Position numbers and translations under genes: made by a program
Shown here: one piece after another, positions 48,398-61,372 of the stretch
Position numbering within the stretch: position 1 is the first letter of the stretch
Layout of the letters: each line of letters starts with the position of its first letter
The notes under the pieces: model-generated
Told to the model about the DNA's origin: nothing
What the model saw: the letters and a program-made list of their open reading frames with translations, nothing else
The model's database searches: none
Origin: Archegozetes longisetosus
Lineage: Eukaryota > Arthropoda > Arachnida > Sarcoptiformes > Trhypochthoniidae
Direction: 5' to 3'
DNA: 64,000 bases
Assembly: GCA_018873245.2 (NCBI GenBank)
Contig: JAEMBT020000008.1
Coordinates: forward strand, 620,001 to 684,000

Positions 48398-51225
48398 ATG
48401 TTTCGGAACGACGACACTGTCGAAGACTTTGTGCCAACAGAACAATATTCAGTGCAAAACGTATCAAATAATAGCAATGAATTAACGATTATTCATCAGA
48501 GAGATGAACAGCATCAGCATCAATATTGTGAACCTTCTGGAAACTCGAACTCAATAGTCGGCATTCATCGAATTGGATTTTACGGCTGGAGAAAGAAGTG
48601 CTTATATTTTTTTCTTTTATTAGCAACAGTTGCGATTGTGATTAACGCTGCATTAACGCTATGGATTATTGCCGTTCTTAGTTTCTCAATGGTATTGTTG
48701 CTACTCAACATTTATAGTTATTGTCATCATAGATACTCTTCTATACTCTTGAACTCCTGCTTTTATTGTATTTAGTTATTTATTGCGCGTATAATTTTCT
48801 CAACCATATCTCGCAATAATTTATAGTTTCGAATCGAGTTATTTAAAACAGTATGAGTGTAAAAATATATTTATCTAAACATCTACTATCAGTATTCTTG
48901 AAAAAGCATCGCATTGCTGTTAAGTTTAATCGAGTATTACTGAACCGCAAATTTATAAGCATTGAAAGACTTGGTGAAAATGAACCATATCTTTCAGCTA
49001 TAAATAAATTAGAATGAATTTAGTCTTACTTTAGACTCTTATACTGAAACTGATTAGTGCTTTTTTATTTAAATCCTAATAGGATGGAATCGGAAAGCTT
49101 AAGATACAGTCTAATAGTTTACATTTAACAGGAGATGCCTTCTTATTGGATAATGTCTATGCAAGTTCAATACGCTCAAGAAAGGTATGCTGTTAACAAT
49201 GCCAATAAATCTATTATTAACTAGAATATAAACTTTTATTTTATCAATTCACTTTTCGGTCGATGCAATTGAGCAAAATTTCAGAAATTGATTGACTCAT
49301 GTTCTAGAATTGATAGATTGCTCACGTCAGGCACGTTTTAAATTACTTGCAAAAATTGATATTTTCTTGAATAAATTATCAAAAGCTAAAATTGAATATC
49401 ATTTCCTTTTGAAGCTTCTGTCTGAAGATAATTTTTGTAGAACTGGTGTCTCTGATTCCTAATAGAAATGAATCGTGTGATGACTGAGAAAGAAATAGAA
49501 TTTCCATATAATTGCAGAACAAAGAAAAAGCTAACTTAATCAAGTTTTTACGTGAAATTCTCTCAGTTAATAATTCTTTAAAAAAATGTTAGCATTCAAA
49601 TCAAAATGAATTATTTTGGCGCAAAGTAAAATCTGATGAGAAAAGGTTTTAGCTGTGAATTGCGGTCTTCGTAAACTGAATATAAGCTTATGATAAAACA
49701 CAAATGTATGTCTCAAATAATCGTATTTATCATTCTTATTGATAAATAAGCTGTTTTCGGTCTAGCTTAGTATTTTCATACTTGTTATTCAGTGAAAGCT
49801 GATTTAACAAATATCCGAAAAGTTATGCCACTAAATACTGTCCATCTATCGCGGGATCATTGGAGTTGATGGGTTTTGGTATTATTTTGTTATTATTTTA
49901 GGATCAGAATATCAGGATACAATCGGATAATAGTATTATGATGAATGCTAAAAATAGTAATAGTCATGTATGGAATCGATTATTTGTTGGTAAAACTCAA
50001 GTGAACAGTATAGCGAATCAATTTGTAGTGAGAAGTCCCGATGGAAAGCTACTGTTTTTAGTTAGTGACAACGATTTTGTAGTTGCAACAGATAAGCTTC
50101 GGGTCAACAGTAAGTTTAATAATAACTCAGTCTTCCACTTTCTTCTCCCGTCTCTCCTTTCACCCTCTATTCTTCTGATTGTGTAGTAATTCGCATTAAG
50201 CCGGCTACGCATTAAGTCGAGAATCCGCATACACGTTCGATCATTTTTGTCTTTATTTCTACAGACATAGTGTTTAGTGCATGCGTAAAAATCCTTGCTT
50301 AATACGAGTTTTGCTATGTGGCGTTATGCGACCTTCCTCCCTAATTATGATTTCATTTCGGGTTGATTAATGTTCACAAATTATCTGGTTAAATCTTTTG
50401 CTATTCATTGATCATTTTAGTAATTATAAAAGTTATATTCAATTATTTATTGAGGAGAATGATTTGAATTAGCAAGAAGTAAACAGCGAAATTAAGGATG
50501 AGTAAGGTTTTAACTTTTATAAAAATTTCGCAAGCATTCAGGAACACAGCAAAATAATAGTACAGGACCAGATCCATAATTTATGAGATTTGTTTTGAGT
50601 TAAAAAATTTTTCGGATAAATAAAATTGATTGAAACGCAATTCGAAGAAATGGCATGACATTCTTGCTATCCTTCTATCCTATTTCCTATTCTGCTTTGC
50701 TCTCCATTATATTCTTCTTTGTCCTAATCTGACATGTGATGGTAATCTCATGTGCTTAATGCTCAGATGCGGCAGGTATTAAATTTAATGGATCAATACA
50801 AGTACCATTAGTACAATCCAATACATTCGATGAACTTAACGTGTTGTCTCCAACTCGAAGGATCAAAATAAAAGGACCGCAAAAAGTATTTGTAAAATCA
50901 AGATATGGAGACATCTCAGCAAACAGTGTCAATAATTTATATCTTCGATCAAAAGAAAAAATCGTATGATTATTGAATTGATTTGATTTATATCTTAGAA
51001 ACTAGATTTACGGTGAAGTATATTTTTTGACTTATTTTTTGGGGGTATTTTCAGATTCATTTAGATTCTGACAAAATTGAATTTCGCAATTTAAGAATCG
51101 CTTATCCTACAAAACGAGGACGAACTTATCCAGGAATCTATCAATTATGTATGTGCGCCGATAACGGAAAATTATTTATTGTTCCTCCTGAGGCCACTTG
51201 CATTACTGATGGAAGTGTTTGCTGA
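48398..51225 (+). CDS. Sarcoglycan, gamma/delta/zeta type, five coding exons
   Basis: Type II membrane glycoprotein of the dystrophin-associated complex, linking the muscle cell cortex to the matrix. Coding exons: 48398-48691, 49083-49184, 49902-50109, 50767-50963, 51055-51225; phases fit throughout and give about 323 residues. The N-terminus is cytoplasmic and polar, with G-x-Y-G-W-R-K-K directly before one membrane helix at about 69-94. Family blocks follow: DGIGKLKI, LTGDAFLLDNVYAS, FVVRSPDGKLLF, DKLRVN and ELNVLSPTR. The extracellular end carries the conserved cysteine cluster (CMCADNGKLF, then two more cysteines in the last nine residues). An acceptor TTTTCAATTTGCAG at 48341-48354 suggests a separate upstream leader exon. 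Drosophila has one gene of this type (Scgdelta); orthology to it is inference. Confidence 0.93.
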
Positions 51226-51418
51226 GACTCAAAGAAGTGCTGCTGAGGTGACTCACAATACTGTATCATTTAGTATGACTGCCTAAAGTAATTCTACATA
51301 TCATTTGGTGTCTTCCAAAACTATTTTTAAATATAAGTTCTGATAACAATACATTTGAAGATCATTTGTAATATAACTGACATTTACTGTTCATATTGTA
51401 TATTGACTGAAAAATTCA

Positions 51419-51424
51419 AATAAA
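51419..51424 (+). terminator. Candidate poly(A) signal for sarcoglycan
   Basis: AATAAA about 195 nt after the stop codon, in a normal position for the 3' end of this gene. Confidence 0.5.
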
Positions 51425-54400
51425 ATTACTAAAATATCATTTTGCAAAATAAGTCTTTTATTCAAAGCATTCAATATTGAGATTTGAACGTTGAGTTGAT
51501 CGTTCAAGCAATCGCTAAATTGAATGTATTTAAATCTGTTAATTAAGAAACAATTTGATTAGAATGAGCCACAAGTATGATGACTTAATTTCGTTGAGAA
51601 CATTAAAGATCTAGAGCTATTTTGTTGGAAGCTGTTTTGTGCAACAAACGCACCTATACTTATGTTCTCTCATTTCCTTTGGGGTTTTGGTGACAACTTC
51701 CGACCTTTTACGATAATAAATGCCCACCAGATTCCCATTGGAGACAAGTAAACATATACAATACTAACTTATTCTTATTAATGGTTGACTTACGCCTACA
51801 ATCCAATAGTACTAGAATTGACTAAATTTTCTGTTACAATAAGCAATCAAATTGTTGACAGACATGGATTTGGTCAATATTATGAAACTTATTTTTAATA
51901 TATTTATGCGGCGACGCGCTTCAAATCATTTGCTATTGTTTGAATTGATTGAGTTGTTGCTTGAGAGATTCTCTCTTTTATCTTAAAGTAAGTATACTAT
52001 TATATAATTTATGTTTTGACTAAAAAGGATCAAACGATCATTTATAAAGCGAATAAATCTAACAGAGAATCATTTTTCCTAAGCGATAGACCATATTCAT
52101 CAATATTAAATCTTATTTATAGAAGCAAATACTTCTGCAAATTTTGGTTAGAATAGCAATCGTAATCGCGTCTAAAGACAGTTAAAATCTTATACAATAA
52201 CGCATTAATATAGAGAGTTCTTATATCACAAAAGCTTGAGTCCAGTTCCAATGTAAGAACTGTAAAATCTCAAGACTTGCCATTTATTGATTTTGCGTAA
52301 AAGCTGAAGAATCTACGGAAAATACGATGTTTAATTATTAACAACGTTTGATTTGAGGTATAAATCAATTTTTCACTTAGAGTCGGAATGACGTTCGATG
52401 TTCCGCTTACTACGTAACTATCTGCAATTTTTACCATACACATAACTTACAGCTTTTGACACTACTTATTTCAGGCAGTTATCCAGTGTTTTAGATCTTA
52501 ATGATTCAAAACAATAAAAGAAAGTGCAATATGTTATCTGTTGAATGCGTGCTTATTTCTTCACTATTAGCACGTTCAACAATCAAAATACAGGTGTATA
52601 AGCTTGTTGTAACAGCTTAATTATTTAGCTAAACAATACAATACACGATAGCTACTTAAAATGAGACTATTCAAATCATTTTTATTTTGATTTATTTCAA
52701 TATATTTATTAATTTGTTGAAAAAGTACACAAACGAATATTCAACTTTGGAATATTTGGTGCGAATATTCTAAAAGGCATTTCTGATGTTCAAAATATAT
52801 GATTCGATTAACGATGAATTCCGTGCTTATGCGTCTACTTCAACATTGGAGGGTATCATTAACAGATAGCTGTTCATACTTTTTAGTTATATTTTTTCGA
52901 TTGATTGAAGAATTAGTTTAAGTCGAAATTGAATGCATTGTTTTTACGATAATCTGCTATCTTTAGGGTAACATAATCTCTACTTCTATACCGATATTGT
53001 ATTCCACTTTCTGTTTACGCACAAATGGAGTGACTCTTATTCGATGTTTTGTTGGATATAAAGTTTTTCATGTGATGCATTAGATTTTGATCCTATGTCG
53101 CATAATACAGTCTATTAATAACGAGGCTTAGAATTTATGAAACAAATTTTCGAACAACTTTGACGTGGAAGAGTCTCGTCATTATTGGTATCTGTTTGTT
53201 ATGGCTCTGGACTAGTATAAAACCAATTGATTGTAGACTTCGCTAATGATTAAAAGTGGTTTTTAATAATATTGCACATTTGAGCGAAAAACCGATTGAA
53301 TCAAATAGAATAAGTTGGACTAATAATTAGATTTTGATTTTGAATAGATCAAATTGAGTGGCGTATGTTATTAAGTTTTGCTAAACGTGATAAAAATCAA
53401 AGTAATAAAAGTAAAGCTAACAAAATAAAGAGCAACGCATCACTAGATTTGTTTTCCTGCGGCGTCGATAACATTAATGTTTGAGACTGTAATGTCTAAT
53501 CTCTCAACCTAATTCAGATTTGTCTGCAAATAACATACGAGGATTGGCCATTAGTGGCCGTGACTTGAAAAATGGAATTTGCTTTAGAACAATTTGGTCA
53601 TTCAAATATGCCGTAAATGTTGCGATTACCTATTGATCTATTGGTGGCACATAACTTGTTTGCCAACATATCACAAGTCGAAAGGGATTGCAATATAGCC
53701 CTTACTTTATGTTATGTTTCTCTCAGTAATGAATACTATGTTTTTTATTATTTTATAACATTTCGATGGCATCCTTTCACTGAAGAGTTAGTTTGATAGT
53801 AAAACTACTTTTTCTAAACATTACTGATACGGAGGGATTGCCTAAAACAGCAAATAATAGTCTTGAGTAGAGATGTTTTGCATACTTAACAATACCTTTG
53901 AACATCACACAATACAATCATTTTAATTATTAAAATATTAGTAACAGAAAGCACAACCATTTTTCTTTTATATCTATTACAACGCCCTTCATTTTAAATC
54001 AACCTTTTTAATGTAATTTTATTTCATAAATTAATATTTCAAATTAAGTCAAATTTTTCTATAAGCCTTATTGTATGGGTTTTATTCTATAATGCCTTTT
54101 ATGTTTTGTGATCACTATTTAAAAGCCTTTTTGTAACTATTCGTAGCTTTTATGGGTGCAGAAAGGCTTTTCAAGGTATTATTATCAATCAAATTGGCCT
54201 CGAATAGACTCCAATTTTGTAAATTTAGAAAAACAGTTAGAAACTATTTTTCAATTATTCAAATGATCGAATCTTACTTGAATGCTGGTTATTTTTTTTG
54301 AAAAAGATTCGTTAGGGAAACTCTGAAAAGCAAAAAATTTCAATTATGAATTCTGGCAATTTTGATTCTTGTCAATTATTACATTTTATTAGCTAATTAG

Positions 54401-57400
54401 GATAATAATTATTGTTTATGCTGTAAATGTTGACCACTAAACTGATCTATTTGAAAGTTGAAAACGTTCAAACGTTTTGACCAAAACAATTTTGTCGATC
54501 TTTCTTAATATAACGTAAGACTTAACGGAAAGTACAAAAGAGTAAACATTTAGTCTTAAACCAAGAGATATCTTGACGTCGATAGCGTACCGCCTCATCG
54601 AACTATTCTCTACGAACTTCTTTCGAAGTATAGAAAGTTATTTAATTTTTTCATTGAACATAGAGTGGCATTCACTCAATTTTTTGTTATACAATATGTG
54701 CTAATAATACTGACAGAGCAATATTATTAAATTCCTTTAAAATGATTGGTTTTTTCAAATTGTATTACTATGAACAATAGAGTTTTTGTTTGAAAAACTT
54801 ATGTTGCATGATTCATCAAGTTATAGTCATTTACGGAGTATTGATTCGAATTCCTTTAACCTTAAAATAATTTCTATGAAATCCTATAAGTTCTTATTAA
54901 TAAATCGAAAGTTTGAGGAGAAGGGGGACAAAAGGTAGACATTTCATTGAGTTGTGTTCTTATTGAAGCAGTTCAAAGTGTGATCGTCATAAATAATAAA
55001 ATATCAATTAATACAAACTATACTGACTCAAAACTGTTTGAAAGCTTGGGAAAGCACTGAAGCACTTACTCATAAGTAGTGAAGTGCTTTTTGTGTCGCA
55101 AATTCCAACACTTCAATTCGTACTTAAAATATCAATAAAGCTAGTCTTCAAGTGAAGTCAGTGGCGTTCTCAAAAACTTTTTAATATATAAGTTTTGGTG
55201 AGAAAAATGTGAATTTACTTCGTATCATATATGATTACCACTCCGTCCGTACTACTTCAGTATGTTTTAATGGTATTAACCATATTTGCAATGCTCTAAA
55301 TCCTCATTAGTTTACGATCAGTTCCGCCACACATTCAAATATATTTTTGAGGTGAAATGCGTTCTTTGACAGACACGCGATTCGTTGACACTTGTGATCG
55401 CAATAACAAACTTATAAATAAAGAATTTTACCAATTCTATGTAGTATTGAATTTGCTTTTCCTGAAATGTCATTCATTCTACTTTCAACTCTTTAACTTT
55501 CTCCCGATTTATCATTTTTTCAATCCATTCCGTCAAACAATAGAAAGTTTTAGTTTATTCCTGTCTTTCTTACGAATTGCTATAAATTAACAAATTAGAA
55601 CATAAGCCAATTAAATCAATAGATAGATGATAAGTCTTATTATCAGACCTGATATGAAAATCCATAATTAGCTCGTGTTTTAATATACATGAGTTAAGAT
55701 ATTTAATATCTCCGAAAAAGTTGAGTCATGTCTAAAAAACTTGTTTATAATTTTTTCATCATAAGTTTCAATTTTGGAAATTTTGTTTGAGACCTATTCA
55801 TTTTTATATATTATTTGTTCTTATAGTAGATTTTGCTTTTAAAATATGACAACTGATTCTCTTGTATGCATTATTTTGTTCACGTTTTTGCAGTTGACTT
55901 GCTTTGGATCAGTTCTTGTAGTCGAATAGTTTTCAATACAAAAGACACTAAATCATGTATCTCTATAGTAGTCTCATGTGGATGAGAGTTGACTTCTTAA
56001 CGCACTTGTGCTAAAATATATCGCAAATATTGGGTGCAAAATAAGAGAGTTATAGAGCTGTGAGCCATTTAGTTGGCACACTTGTCAGCCTTGGAAAACT
56101 TACTTTTCACTCGAAGCGATATCGTTGATCGAAGTTTTTATCATGATTTCCCAGAGCTAAAACATTATGATGGTTTTAACCATACTCTAATCGCCACTTC
56201 AGGACATATTTTTATGAACGCGTTTACCCGTTAAATGTAACAATTCATTAATATTCTACAATAAAGGATTAAGAATTAACTCAACCTGAATAAGGATTAA
56301 CTAATTAAGTCATTTTGCGAACCTTATATACTATAAAAATAGCTTAAAATTCAATATTCAATTCATGTTTACTGACTTTTTAAAGCGCAAAATAAAAGTT
56401 TAATAGAAAAGAACTTGAAAAAGCTTTTCAGTGTCCAAAACAAAAGTGATTCACACAAAAGAGTTCTCATTTCGAACTTCATATTAATAAAATGAACGCA
56501 ACCAACGATTCTTCAACTGATATTTTGAAATTATTAAAATTTCATATTTTTCAAGATGACTGTTCTTTTTCAAATTAATTGAATTTTGTAAAGTTGTGCC
56601 GCGAACAGACATAAAGTGAAAATCTCAGTAATTCAACAACTGATTGACCACATTTCTGATTACAGTAGAGACAAAAATGCGAGCAATTTTATTTCAAATA
56701 CAAACATTGATTAATTAATATATTTGTCTAAACTGAGTAGAGATTCACTGACTAATTAAAAATATTTAAAAAAGTATTCGGTCTGTTTATTGTCAAATTA
56801 TGTTTTAATTTATTATATTTGATAAAACATAGCCTTAATAAATGTGAGTGTGAGTCAGTGCAAATATCTTTCTAACGTTTATGACAATATTTTATTACTT
56901 TTCAGATCAAACTCATTTCAATCAGTTTATGGTTCTAATTAGATATTAGTTCCCAATATATCAGTATAAATGTTCTTGTTGTCAAATTAAACTTGAACTT
57001 GCATTTTTTTGTTTTTCAATCGATTTCTGACTGAAGAATGACTTGCTTAAAAATGTTGCAAATTGTATCACATAAAACGATTTATTTTAAATGGAATGGA
57101 GAACATTATACGTCTAAATTCTGAGATTGATTCAATCACATTGACGAGTCTTATACAGATATATAGCCTACTGTCGGTAGAGTTTGTCAACTGTTCCATT
57201 AGGTCTTATTTCTCTGTCTCGTTATACTAATGTCTACTTTCGAATAGATGTTTGTATTTTATTGATGAAGTGATCAAATTAGGATGGATTAAATTCTATA
57301 TTCAAAGTAAAAATCTAGAATTCAAATACTCTCCAGAATAAGCTCTTCTTTATTCTCGCCGATTAAATTTCAATGATTTTGTCGCTTCAATGCTTATGAT

Positions 57401-60305
57401 CTCTTACATGTTAAAAGAAGTTCTTGCTTAAAAGGGTCACAATAGAAACTAGTGATTAAGTGCAGTAATTGCACGCTCTTATGGAATTCTAGTCATTTAC
57501 CATTTGAACTCTCAGATTGAAACACTTGCTTCACTTATTATATAATTATTGCTAATCAAATAGATTGTAAGATCATTTTGGAAATCCCTGTCGTTAACTT
57601 GAGTCACATAAGTAGTGCTCAAAGTTGGAATATCTATTAAGATTAAGAGTCAATAAATATCAAGTATTTTTTTCAAACTGTCGCATAACAACCAGCTCAT
57701 AATGCTGTAGATTCCGATTGAAAAAGTGGTTTTACTAAAGATCTCACAACAAATTATCAAAAAGCATAAAGATACTTTTGATCCGAACCGAAAAGTATCT
57801 CAATTTTAATGACAAATTTGAAAAAATATCCATTTTTCATATCCAATAAGCTTTTCGCTTAATCTTTAATGCGAATATAAATTTTTATAGCTCTGCAAAT
57901 ATATCACATCTAAACAGACAAACATATAAATTATAGCAAACATCCTAATACCGAATGATGAATACATTTTTTGCTCCACACAAAATAAATTGCATAACAC
58001 TTCGTGTTTGTTGAGCTATCAATATATCAGTCAATATTACTCCCGCGAGAATCTAATGCTCTATACCTTTATTCACATTACTATCTTCTTTGATTCAATT
58101 GTAAGCACTGCTCTTTGCTTTCTAAATGTCAGTTTAAAATATTCCTCAACATATGTGATATGATAGACACGATCTCACTATAACAATAAAAACTATTTTT
58201 TCATGTAAGTCTTTCATACTTCACAAATAATAAATATGCAAATCTATATTTTGTACATTTTGCATCAATTTATTTTTTCAGCTCAAAATTATTTAAGTTA
58301 TGTTTACCATTATCGGGAATAGTTACAACTATTGTCTCACTACTTTCTATTATTCAATGGGTTATATGTGATTAACAACATTTAAACTAATGTTAAATGT
58401 TAGTGTCGTGAGCGCGCACTCAACTCAACTTACATTGCGTAAAAGTATTGTTAGTACGATTTCTTATTGTTGGAAGAGTACAGTTTATTAAAAATTACAC
58501 CTACTAATAATGCACAAAAGTTCAAGCTAGCCCTGCGAATTTCTCGAGCTCATAGAGCAAGCTCCAAGCCCATCTATTCCAAGTCCAGCTCATGCATGTT
58601 AGCTTCAAGCTTAGCTCAAGTTAAAAACTCGTACATGTTATCTTACATTAAAATGCATGCATAATGTGTAGAAACAATAGTTTCACCCGGGATAATAACA
58701 TTTTAATCTAAGGAAAACATTTTAAAATGCAAACCAAACAAAATACTTGAGTTTTGAGCCAATTTTGAGGCAAAATTTGAACAGCGAAAAATAGACTGCT
58801 TCCTGAAGCTCAAGCCCAAGCTCGGAAGAACGAACTTATGTGCATCACTGCATATTAGCATAAAGAGAAGCTCTTTAGTTTGGCGCAACATGAAAAATCT
58901 ACTTCTATGTAATGGCACTTATGAAACACCCTCTATACAATTGTCTTGAAATTCACATTAGAAGAACAAATTTCTTTTGTTGAATCAGACTAAAGAGCTT
59001 GATTTCTTTGCATTCTGAATGAAGCTCATGATTCCAAAAATGTAAATGATTTCTGTTGTCGGACGCTCTGCTTTAATCATAATTATATAGCAATTATTCA
59101 ATATGAGCGGTCATTAATTCATTTAATAAATTCTGTATCTTTTGTCAATCAGTGTTATTATCTGATGAGGATTGTATTTGCTAACTTATACCTTGTGTTG
59201 TGTGTGATGATCCTCGTGACAAATAAAAAATTTAAAATAATCAATTTTCACATCTCTAGCAAGTTTAAACTTTACTTTGAACTTCATAAGCACTTTATGA
59301 TATCATTTCTTGAACCCATCCAACAATCAATACTACGCTTTATCTTACAAAACCTTAATTAAAGCAATGATTTTGTGGTTTCTTTTCTTTGAATATTTTT
59401 GCAAAGTTTCTCTTCTTTTTTATCTATAGTTTTGCTTAACGCGAGCATTGCTGGAGAGAAGATCTGAATGAAAGCAAAATGAAGTAATAAGACATAACAT
59501 CATTCATTCCATATCAGATGCTGTCTTACAGTTAATGCTTATTAAGAAATGATAAATGGAATGCATATAAAGGAAATGCAAGTATTAATATAATTATTAT
59601 GACTGAATTTGTGCATATTATTTATAAAATTATCAAACTTTCCTATGTAGTGCTGACGGAATAATTCTGAGTTAAAAAATTAGTAATTTAATCTTTTTCT
59701 CAACAATTTAAAAAAATACAAAGTAACCACAAAATCATTAAAACTTTGATGAGGCTATAAATCTGAGCGCAAAATCATTTTAAAGAAGATTGGACGGTTG
59801 CGCGTACAAACTATATTCACGTTAGCAATCAATTATCTTGTGTCGAATTGATCAATCGTATTGTTTCAAATTAATTTTATTCGTACGTTTAAATTGAAAT
59901 GCTTTCTTTTTGGTCTCCATTTGTAACTTTGAATCGAAATTAGAACGAACGTTATGTTCCGAAGTCATTTCGTAAGCCTGAAAATTGATTAAGTTTTCAC
60001 ATAACTCGACTTCTACTGTTTAAATAGTCATATTTTGCCTGTGCCAATGCTACTTCGAATCTAAAATGAAAATTCTTAAGCTTTGAGTGATTTGCGTAAC
60101 AAAATGAATGCGAATTTCATTTGAATACAAGGATAGAATCTCATTCTGATTGTTGACAATTTGAACTTTTTATTAAACAATAAATTTGAAGCTAAAATTA
60201 CAGTTTAAAAATTTTTAACAATGAAAACACATTTAAAGCTAATAGTCTTTATTACGTTTATTTCTTTACTAGACTTTTGCTTTTCTTTTGGTATCGAAAT
60301 GGATC

Positions 60306-60470
60306 CTAATTAAAATGATTCGATTGAACTGATAAGTCAGAATTTTTCTCTTGCAGAACAGTTATTAACATTATAGAGGAAGAGAAGGATTCGCAATTCG
60401 ATGCGTAAATCTGAGCAATAGCTCCATGAAGTCCAATAATGATGGTTAGAATGGAGGCGAACAGAGCCAT
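60306..60470 (-). CDS. Possible small secreted ORF or first exon (54 residues)
   Basis: ATG at 60470 opens a short frame starting MALFASILTIIIGLHGAIA, a typical signal peptide with a plausible A-x-A cleavage site, then about 35 polar residues to a TAG. Local base composition is less AT-rich than the surroundings. No homologue is recognised, no clear splice donor was found and the length is compatible with chance. Confidence 0.2.
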   Translation of the reverse strand: MALFASILTIIIGLHGAIAQIYASNCESFSSSIMLITVLQEKNSDLSVQSNHFN

Positions 60471-61332
60471 GAATTGAACACATTTGACGCGTTTCCCGAT
60501 TGTTCATTGAAAAAAGAGTGCTCTGTCTAAAGGATGATGTGCACAATGAACTCCTATTTTTGCAATCCTACGCCGATTTGTACATCTGCTATAACTATAG
60601 TATATTTTGTTTGATATGATGATTCGTTAAATCCACAGCAATTGCGATTACGATTTGAGACCAAAACCACTACTACTGGTATCTAATACTAGACTACTAT
60701 TTGGAAGTTGGCTTTCTTTTGATCATTACATTTTAATGCAAGACACGATGTGTTACATCATGTTATGTTACATCGCTTTCACGTACGATTCATTTTTGAA
60801 TCAACGATTCTGTCCGATGTTTCAGCACAACACACAAAAGCGTTGTATAATGCGATCTTCTCATGCGAACATTCTTAGTCTAGGCATCAGATCAGCCAAA
60901 GTGAATCTTTCGCCCAATCACTGCACCCTAAGGAACATATGTTACTAATAGTTCTTTGCATTTTGCTTTTTTTTCTTCGGGTCTCTTTCCATATTTAAGT
61001 TATGACATTATTTCCTTTCGGAACCCAAAACTACAATAGGCCTCAATAAAGTATGCGCCCAATTTGGACAGACATTTAGTTATTGCTTATTGGTTAAGAC
61101 TCAAACCATTACTTCTTGTTTGTGCTCAGTTTACATTGAAAACAACCAAAATAACATTCAACAGATAACTTTTCGAAAGAATATTCAGGAAATTTCTTTC
61201 TTCCACAGATATAAGCAATTTTTGTAACGGATAGCATTTAATTATATGGAATATTAAGAAAAGAAAATATATTATATAAGTTATCACAATGAAAAAGATA
61301 ACTGAAAGATAGTTTGACTGAAGATTCTCGGA

Positions 61333-61372
61333 GTTGTGCAGTTGTGCAGTTGTACAATTGTGCAATTGTGCA
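61333..61372. repeat. 8-bp minisatellite, five copies
   Basis: GTTGTGCA twice, GTTGTACA once, ATTGTGCA twice, in direct tandem array. Confidence 0.9.

Noticed and set aside
51610-51760. Minus-strand 48-codon segment with basic and cysteine-rich end (REHKYRCVCC)
   Set aside because: Short, with no good acceptor or upstream exon; such lengths are expected by chance.
55059-55090. Short AAGCACTT / AAGTGCTT hairpin
   Set aside because: The stem is about 8 bp with an uneven loop, too small for a microRNA precursor and plausible by chance.
57571-57590. Similarity to the bantam microRNA (AGATCATTTTG)
   Set aside because: The seed differs and no complementary arm for a precursor hairpin is nearby.
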